64,000 nt of DNA from Ampelocalamus luodianensis (Eukaryota; Streptophyta; Magnoliopsida; Poales; Poaceae). A model generated the notes under the pieces. It did no database searches. It was not told the origin of the DNA and was given only the letters and a program-made list of their open reading frames with translations. Position numbers and translations under genes: made by a program. Each line of letters begins with the position of its first letter. Position 1 is the first letter of the stretch. Shown in pieces: positions 56,819 to 64,000 of the stretch. The stretch is from the NCBI GenBank assembly GCA_036346255.1, contig CM070622.1:33754751-33818750 (forward strand), given 5' to 3'.

Positions 56819-59800
56819 TGTAACAGCCCTAACTTAGGGTTTGTATTTCAAATGTAAAATTTTGAGGAGAAATAAAAACTTTTGTTGTCTCTTCAAATCA
56901 TTTGAAAGTTTTTACATTTTTCCCTAGCAATTTCCATTTTCTAGAATCAAATTCTTGTGAATGGAAATTGTTGTCAGCAAATTCTTAGCTTTCAAACTTG
57001 TGATCATCCTCTGCAATCATTTTTCCTATCATCTTGATCATCCTATCTACCTCCTGAATTATTTCACAATTTTTAGATTTTGTTTGCTATTTCAAATGGC
57101 CAAGTCAACTCTGTTTGAAATCTGGTCAAACTCCTTGTACAGCAGCTTGTGAATTTTCTCTAGAACAATGCAGTGCATAAAAGTTCTGGAAAAATTATGC
57201 GAGGTTGTCCTCTGTCTCTAGTAGCTACCATAAAAATTTCAGAATTTTTGTAGCTCTGGGTCTACCTCTAAAATTCCCAAACCTTCTCTGTCTTTTAAAT
57301 CAAAATCTAAAAATCTGTTCCTCGCCCGAACTCAACTCGGGCTCGAGTCCGACCCGCGCCACTTGACTCGGTCGCGTAACTATCTGCACCGCGAAGTCCA
57401 ATTGATCGTGACCGTCCGATGCAAATCGAACGATCCACGTCGCGCGCGCAACCGACTCGTCCGAATGCATACATCAATCTCGGTAGTCCATTTCAGATCC
57501 AACGGCCGGCATGTTTCGAACCGAGCCAAACCTCCGGTTCGCACCGCTTCGTCTGTCGGGCCGGCGGTGGACCCTACCTGTCAGTCCACTCGCGTCTTCT
57601 CCGCACCTCACCGGAGTTCGCGCCGCGGCGCGCATGCTTGCCACGCACTCGCCGCGCCACCTATTTGCCCTCGTGTTCGTCCGTGGAGCATCGCCAGAGC
57701 TTCATAACCTCACCGCACTCATTCGGCCATCGTTTCTTCGCTTCTCTCACCTTCTCCGCCAAATTTTCCTCTCGGCCGAGAAGAACTCGAGCGTAGCGCC
57801 GCCGCTTCGAGCCGCCGCCAGAGCCACGACCGCGACAATGTTCTCGCCTCGCGCCCCATTTTGCCTATTCCGGTCCTTGGCGTCCCGGTGGATCACCAGG
57901 GCGGTATCGTCGTCTCGCCTCCGGCGATCTCGGCCGCGAGCTTGCTAGCGCTCGGTGAGTCTCAAGCCTCGGCGTTTGGTTCCACTTGATCGCAATGCTC
58001 CACCGATGCTCACGGTGGGTTCGTTTTGTCTTTGGTGCATCGTGGAAGCCGTGGCGACCGATTCTTCTCCGAGCTCGATGTTTCGCCGTGGTGATTCCGG
58101 CCGCCTCGAACCTCCTTCGCCGCCATCATCTTGTGCTTATTGTTCCCAGGATCAAGGCGAGCTGTGGCGCACCTTCTCGAGTCTTCGGCCCGTAGCGCCT
58201 TCTCCGCGAGCACCGCATCTTCTTCTCCGCTCGCCGCGCCGCCGCCGGCATTCCGCGACTCGCGTCGCCGCCATCGTGTTCGCGAGATCGTTGCGAACCC
58301 GGGTACCACTCACTCGCCTTGAAACTCACCGTTTGCTAGATCACTGCGCGCGCCGCACCGCGCGCAGCGGTGCTCGCCGGAACCGCCGTGAAGATTAGTT
58401 TAACTCTAATCATGTCTTCTTTGAGTCACCGATTTGTGGGCCCTCTCTCGTAATCGATGAAATCCTTTAATCCACCCCGTTATTTGTTCTCGAAGTCACC
58501 GCCATGTGGGTCCATGCCGCCGCTAGGGTTGTGTAGCTCGTAATATGTTTTCTCGTTGGGAAACGTATTTCTTTGTGAGAGTATGTAGGTTTGCACTTTG
58601 GTGAGCCAAGACGATTCTCGAATACGCCGACGCCACCTTATGCGCGATCGCCTGTCATTGCTAGCGGGCCCGCTGTCGATGGTGGGCTAGCCAAGCGTCG
58701 TGAAGAAGTATTTAGTGCTTTAGTATTTCAAATGCTTTTACATTGAATCATTAAATCAATTAAACTTGTAAAATGCATAACTAATTCAATTTTTATCCAA
58801 ATTGCATAAAACCAGTCGTTATTTTTCATTTTAAATGTATTATTTACTAAAATTAGTTTCATCCATGTCTCTGAGCAAAAATCTGTTATCTAATAAAATG
58901 ATGTCTTATGTATCTTCTAAATTAGAAAATGCATATCTTTTCCAATAATTGTCCAAATTCAATGAACCCAGCTTTGTAAAATTTCATTTTCAGTATACTA
59001 ACTGTTAGGATAGGTTTTATACATCGCTTCTGCTCATGAAAATTTGTTAAGTAATTAACTAGTGACTTGTTGTGTTTTTAACTTAGAAAATTCATAGAAA
59101 ATTATTAATAACTTAAAATGATTTGTTCTCTGCTTCTAAAATTTTGTTATTTCTTGCTTAGGTTGCTGTGTGAGTTTTAGCTTGTTTTAGTGCTGTTGTA
59201 TGTTTGAGTTTTGTCGGTGTTATTCGCTCTTATTTGTCGTTATGTTCGATCGTTAGGCTTCGATATTTGCGCAACCCCGAGGACGATCCTCCGCACCATA
59301 TTGAGCAACAAACATCCAAAAGCAGTTTGATCATGATTAATCCCAGTATTTTAAAGTTTAATATTTTGTTTCACCGTATGTATGCATCGCTTAATTTGTG
59401 TTAAAATGGTCGATTAAATCAGAATGCATATCCTCGTAGACAAAATATGGATCTCTACTACCCGAGCCTAAGTTATTTGTCGTGATTAGAGATCATTTGG
59501 ATGATCTCTTGTCACTTAGTAGATTCGGGTCAACTTGCTTAGACATGCTTAGCTATCGGTAGAATCAAGGCGTTATCGACTTTAGTCAGTAACCTTGATC
59601 ACACAAAATTTACTATAACTTTATGTTTCAAAGATTTCGCTATGTTTAATTGCAAAACTAAAAATGAAAACAAAAATGATTTGGACGCGCACAATGGTAA
59701 GATTGGTGTGATCTTTTGGGTGTGATCGAAAGGTGCCCGGTCAATTAAGGACCGAACATCTTGTGAGTGAATTTTTATCCAGCATTTCGCGCATAACCAC

Positions 59801-60903
59801 ACTAGAGTATATGGGACCTCTCTTGACCTAGTACTTTGGCGGTATTGGCTCCGGTCGCAGGAGGTCGCAGGAGGGATGGAGGTGGGAGCATGGTAGTTGT
59901 CCAAAAGCTTTATCCCGAGTGGGTAGTTGTCTTTTTCGGCTTTACCATGTAAGCGTATGGTGTTTCTACCCATACGAGCGGCTCGGGTTGATACACATAT
60001 TGGAAACACCTCGAGGACTTAGTCAGGCCGCATACCTTCGAAGTGTGCTTTGGCTTAAAGGCGATGCGAGGTGTGGGTACTGATGGTACACCCTGCAGGT
60101 TAAAACTATTCGAATAGCCTCGCCCTAGGTGATGGACACGCTTGGGTAAGCTTTTCAAGAGTTAGACTACAACATTTAAATTAAAACTTGATGGGTGGTA
60201 CGAATCGGGATTCGTGTTATTGTTGTGGTGACTATTGGGATAGTCACTTCTAGGTTGTTTTATCTTTCGCTTTTGTTATTAATATCCGCATCGTTATTTC
60301 AATCTTAAAATGAATTGCAAACTTGCCTTTAAACTCAGATACATTATTGCAAATAAAGTTGGCTTTATGCAAATGAAACATATGGCCTCCACCGCATAAG
60401 CTGCATGTAGCATATGAACAGTGCGCTAGTTCACACGCGCCTTGCGGGTACAAAGACAATCTTTGTACTCGTGTGCTTTGCTTAATGTTTTTGTTGCGAG
60501 AGGAAGAAGGTGAGCCTCGTGGTCCTCACTGCGTGAGTCAGGCTGCCGCCGTGTGGTGACGACTAGACTTGGCGGTCCGTCGATGCCTTGTGGGTTGAAG
60601 GCACACCGATTGGCTTTGTTTATAGCCATCTTATGGCGCTTTTGCTTCATTGCCTTTTTGTTGTTATTTGTGTATCTTGTGGCGATCGGCCATTGTCTGT
60701 AATATTGTTACTATTTGTTTATCTTCCGCTTGGAAGTGTGGTGTTTGGACTCTATGTGTGGAATGGAGTTGATGTCTAATTTTGTACCGGTGTGTATATC
60801 GTCGGGAAGTATACATATCTCGAGGATCAGTTTATTTGATTTGTGATGCTAGGACCAGGTGGTTGGTTAAGCATTACAAACCAAATAAACTGGGGTCCTC
60901 ACA
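56819..60903 (+). repeat. Element E 5' LTR
   Basis: Starts TGTAACAGCCCTAACTTAGG and ends GGGGTCCTCACA, 4,085 bp. An ATCCAACGG word is at 57497. The GC-rich block 57310-58390 yields several long chance readings (for example 57511-57948 and 57955-58398) without domains. The phrase tacaccctgcaggt at 60088 is shared with D. Confidence 0.88.
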
Positions 60904-60907
60904 AAGT

Positions 60908-60920
60908 TGGTATCAGAGCC
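60908..60920 (+). other. Primer-binding site of element E
   Basis: TGGTATCAGAGCC, four bases after the LTR, complementary to the 3' end of initiator tRNA-Met. It is intact, unlike the site of element A. Confidence 0.9.
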
Positions 60921-61326
60921 ATTCTGACCGTAGTAACCCAAGCATAGTCGTCCTTAGGATATTTTAGAAAAGCTTATTTTCAAAGTATAAAAAGGGTTTG
61001 AGAAAACCTAGCGCATTCTCGATTTTATTCCTTACCTATCTTAGCTTTCTACTCTCATCTTACTCTAATTTAAGTTTTGAAACTTGGTTTCTCTCTTTAC
61101 CTTTCAAAAGATAGTTACTACCGGTGGGATTAGTCGGGGGAGAACCATGAAGTTTAATCCAACTAAAACTTGTGGGGATAATAGGGTAAGATGTAAAGTG
61201 AGTAGTTATGTGTCTGATTTTTGTTGGTCGAACTTTATCCTCGCTTTGTGTTTGTTTTTGACTGTTTTCATGAATTTTGGGTTTGCTTGCTCCTAAATTT
61301 GTTGCTAACTTGTCTTAGTGAAACAG

Positions 61327-62276
61327 ATGGCGTGGAGAACACGCTGTAGTCGCAGGCTGGTCATGATGAGGAGCTTCCTCCTCCGACCATGGCCGAGGTT
61401 CTCGCCGATCGAGCGAAACCGCATGGACCGACGCGCATCTTGGAGGTTATTGCTAGGAATACCTCCACTCCGCCGTGGTGGCGCCACCGACTCGCGGGGA
61501 CTTGCAGAGTTCCTCCGACGCGCCGCCGACTTTCTCCCGCTCGAGGACCTCTCGATGCGGACGATTGGCGCGCATGGTTGAGCGAAAGCTCAACATAGCT
61601 CGATGCCAGCGCAGACAAGGCGCTCTTCGCCCCACCGCCTTGAGGGCGCGCACTCTCATGGTGGGAGAACTATCTCGCCATGCACCGCGGGCCATGTGGT
61701 CGCGTGGGAGGAGTTCCGGTCAGCTTTTCGTCGGGCCCACATCCCAGATGGCCTGATGAAGCTGAAGAAAAAGGAGTTCCTCGCGCTCAAGCAAGGGCGC
61801 AAGTCTGTGACGGAGTATTTATACGAGTTTAATCACTTGGCTCGTTATGCTCCGGGTGAGGTGGCCTCAGATGAGGCTAAACAGGAGAAGTTTATGGATG
61901 GCTTGTCCGAGGAGCCGCAGACAAGTTATCTATTGTGGACTTCTCAGATTTTCAGGCCTTGGTAGATAAGGCCATTGTTGCAGAGCATAAGGCAAAGGCG
62001 CTGGGCGAGTCCCGCAAGCGCAAATGGGAGGCGCATCACTTACTCACACCACCTCGCTCGTCCTCGGTGGCCGGCCTGATGGCTGGTTCTTTTGCTCCAC
62101 CGGCCGAGACCATCTCGCACCAGCTCGCCCACCGCAGGCGTGTTTCACCACGTGCGCCGCGATCCAAGAGCAGAGCGCTCCGCAATCCGGCGGCCGAGGT
62201 TACTTGTTTTCGTTGCCACAACAAGGGCCATTATGCGAATGCACGCCTCGAGTGTTGCGGCAGCCCTCGTCCCTAA
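61327..62276 (+). pseudogene. Element E gag, many frameshifts
   Basis: Readable parts, in several frames: MAEVLADRAKPHGPTRILEV, then EFRSAFRRAHIPDGLMKLKK, EFLALKQGRKSVTEYLYEFN, LARYAPGEVASDEAKQEKFM, FQALVDKAIVAEHKAKALGE and a knuckle CFRCHNKGHYANA whose last Cys is lost to a small deletion. The order is that of a Ty3/gypsy gag. The start is the ATG at 61327, but the correct frame cannot be fixed because of early indels (61340-61640). Confidence 0.8.
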
Positions 62277-62332
62277 TGGAGGACGCGGCAGGGAGTGGTC
62301 ACCCACCGACGTAAGATTATTCGAAGACCTGA

Positions 62333-64000
62333 GTGCGAGCAAGTGGTCGAGTCAACCACCTTTCACCGAGGAGGCTCGGAGGCGCGGATGTCGTGATTGG
62401 TACACTTCTTGTTAATTCTCGCCCCGCCGCAGATTATTTGATTCGAGCATCGATTCTTTTATTTCAAGATCGTTTGCTGCTGTTAGTGGTCTTCGCTGTG
62501 TTCCTTTGGGAGTTCCGTTGCTCATCCGCTCTCCGGGATCGGAAATGAGAGCTGAGCTTCAGTGTCGGGATGTTCCTATCATAGTCCAAGGAGTGGGGTT
62601 TTTAGCAAATCTTATCCTGCTCAGTGCAGCGAGTCTGGATGTGATTCTTGGCATGGATTGGTTGTCCCAACATTTGGGGCAAATCGATTGTGCCAGGAAG
62701 ATTGTCTACCTTACCAGCCCTTCAGGCGAGCAAGTCGGATTTTCGCCGCAGCTGCAGGGGCCACATCTATGTGCATTAGAGACAAAGCCACTTTGCGATT
62801 CATGATGTTCCCATAGTATCTCGACTTTGGGGATGTTTTTCCAAGACTTGCCCGATGCCTCCGCTCGAGACTGAGTTTGTCATCGAGTTGCTGCCCGATC
62901 GCCCGATTTCAAGGCGCCGATCGAATGCCTCCCAATGAGCTAGAAGAATTGAAGAAGCGACTTGGCGAGCTCCAAGCAAAGGGTTTCATCCGTCCCGCCA
63001 TCTCCTTGGGGTTGTCCGGTGATCTTTGTGAAGAAGAAGGACAAGACTTTGCGCATGTGTGTTGATTACCGCCCTCTCAATGAAGTGACGGTGAAGAACA
63101 AATATCCTCTCGCCCGCATTGATGATCTGTTCGACCAGCTTGTCCGAGCTCGGTGTTCTCCAAGATTGATCCGAGATCGGGCTATCATCAAGTCCGGATC
63201 GGTGAGGATATTCAAGACGGCTTTCACTACTCGTTATGGCTCTGCACGAGTACACCGTCATGTCTTTCGGTTTGACCAATGCTCCACTTTGTTCATGAAC
63301 TTGATGAATCGGTATTCATGGAGTTTTTGGACAAATTTGTGGTGGTCTTCATTGATGATATTCTTATTTATTCCAAGATCAAGCAGAGCATGCCGAGCAT
63401 CCAAGATTGTTTTGGGCAAGTTATGGAGCATCACCGTATGCAAAGTTCAAAGAAATGTGAGTTCGTTGAAGGAAGTGGCATTCTTGGGCCATGTTCTTTC
63501 ACCGAGGCATAGTGTGGATCCCAAAGAAAGTCAACGATGTTCTATCTTGGGGCCAGCCAAGTCGATCAACGATGTGCGAGTTTCCTTGGTTTAGCGGGCT
63601 ACTATCGCCGCTTTATCGAGAACTTCTCCAAGATCGCAGCCGATGACCGAATTGCTTAAGAAGGACAAGAAGTTTGTATGGTCCTCTCGCTTGTGATGAG
63701 AGCTTTCGTGAGCTCAAGCAGCGATTGACTTCACTCCAGTCCTTACTCTTCCCGATATCCACAAGAGCTTCGATATTTATTGCGATGCCTCTGTCGGGGA
63801 CTCGGTGTGTTCTTATGCAGAAGGCAAGGCGGTTGCCTATGCATCCAGCGCTGAGGCCTCATGAGCTCAACTATCCCACCCATGATTTAGAGCTTGCTGC
63901 AGTGGTTCATGCACTCAAGATTTGGCGGCATTATTTGATCGGAAACCGCGTGAGGTGTATTCCGATCACAAGAGTTTGAAATACTTGTTCACTCACCTGC
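62333..64000 (+). pseudogene. Element E pol, 5' part, many frameshifts, cut by window end
   Basis: Protease: the D-S-G-A-S-H site is garbled at 62440-62455 (GATTCGAGCATC in place of a CTGG-containing codon pair), followed by LLIRSPGSEMRAELQCRDV and SLDVILGMDWLSQHLGQIDC. RT (62930-63640): SPWGCPVIFVKKKDKTLRM, CVDYRPLNEVTVKNKYPLAR, FVVVFIDDILIYSK (catalytic DD at about 63350). RNase H start: RPHELNYPTHDLELAAVVHA, LKIWRHYLIGNR. At least ten frame changes. Integrase would lie beyond 64000. The gene is real; its reading-frame damage is partly suspect as sequence error. Confidence 0.85.

Larger units (their letters stand above)
56819..64000 (+). mobile_element. Element E: Ty3/gypsy long-LTR element, truncated by window end
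   Basis: The 5' LTR (56819-60903) is followed by a primer-binding site (60908), gag and pol in plus orientation; the window ends within RNase H. Protein motifs are those of chromovirus-type Ty3/gypsy, but gag and the protease linker differ from A-C, and there is no room for a pre-gag ORF (only about 400 bp from PBS to gag). Its LTR is closest to solo LTR D. The coding part is densely frameshifted at places where relatives have CTG or CAG. Confidence 0.9.

Noticed and set aside
57363..58398. Several overlapping plus-strand readings of 114-147 codons, arginine- and serine-rich.
   Set aside because: They lie in the GC-rich block of the LTR of element E; no domain, no consistent frame, and similar GC-rich noise is present in the LTRs of A, B and D.

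Overview
This is repeat-dominated nuclear DNA from a grass (Poaceae). The evidence is its content: Ty3/gypsy chromovirus elements with LTRs of 3-5 kb, a mudrA-like transposase, CACTA ends, hAT and Mutator MITEs, and broken fragments of plant genes (spermidine synthase, a PKHD-type 2-oxoglutarate dioxygenase, a CYP72A-like P450). I see no intact cellular gene, tRNA, rRNA or CRISPR. I cannot assign a genus from sequence alone.

Layout. 1-3355: right end of a CACTA element holding fragments of two unrelated host genes. 3359-3748: Ty1/copia polyprotein fragment. 3749-8984: degenerate long-LTR remnants, with a CACTA-like element inside (4679-5738). 10215-10691: fold-back Mutator MITE with a 9-bp target-site duplication (TSD). 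11629-11789: hAT MITE with an 8-bp TSD, inside a rearranged P450 fragment. 12394-13745: TA microsatellite, a CACTA-like terminus with a 68-bp-arm palindrome, and an AT-rich tandem repeat. 13878-56583: one mudrA-like gene cut into pieces by nested retroelements.

The nest. Element A (14501-26633, minus strand, TSD CGTGC) and element B (27346-55348, plus strand) both sit in the mudrA-like gene. Element C (29810-40598, minus, TSD GAAGT) sits in the 5' LTR of B. Solo LTR D (49024-53409, TSD GCCGC) sits in the 3' LTR of B. Element E (56819 to the window end, plus) lies downstream. A, B and C have gag and pol with protease, RT, RNase H, integrase and a chromodomain-like tail, as in the Tekay/Del chromovirus group. 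Each also has an extra ORF between the LTR and gag; in C it is intact (205 aa).

Main observations. (1) The pre-gag ORF is conserved in three diverged elements, and its ATG follows a splice-acceptor-like YAG in each. The LTRs carry a conserved acidic exon-like patch ending in a donor-like AAG|GYAAG, so a spliced LTR leader is predicted. (2) The mudrA 3' segment occurs twice, once after the 3' LTR of B and once inside B between its 5' LTR and the pre-gag ORF. This implies tandem duplication followed by LTR-LTR recombination, and it removed the primer-binding site of B. (3) Patches of A, C and E show a systematic change of CAG/CTG to CG-containing strings. This looks like a base-calling or polishing artefact and creates many of the apparent frameshifts.
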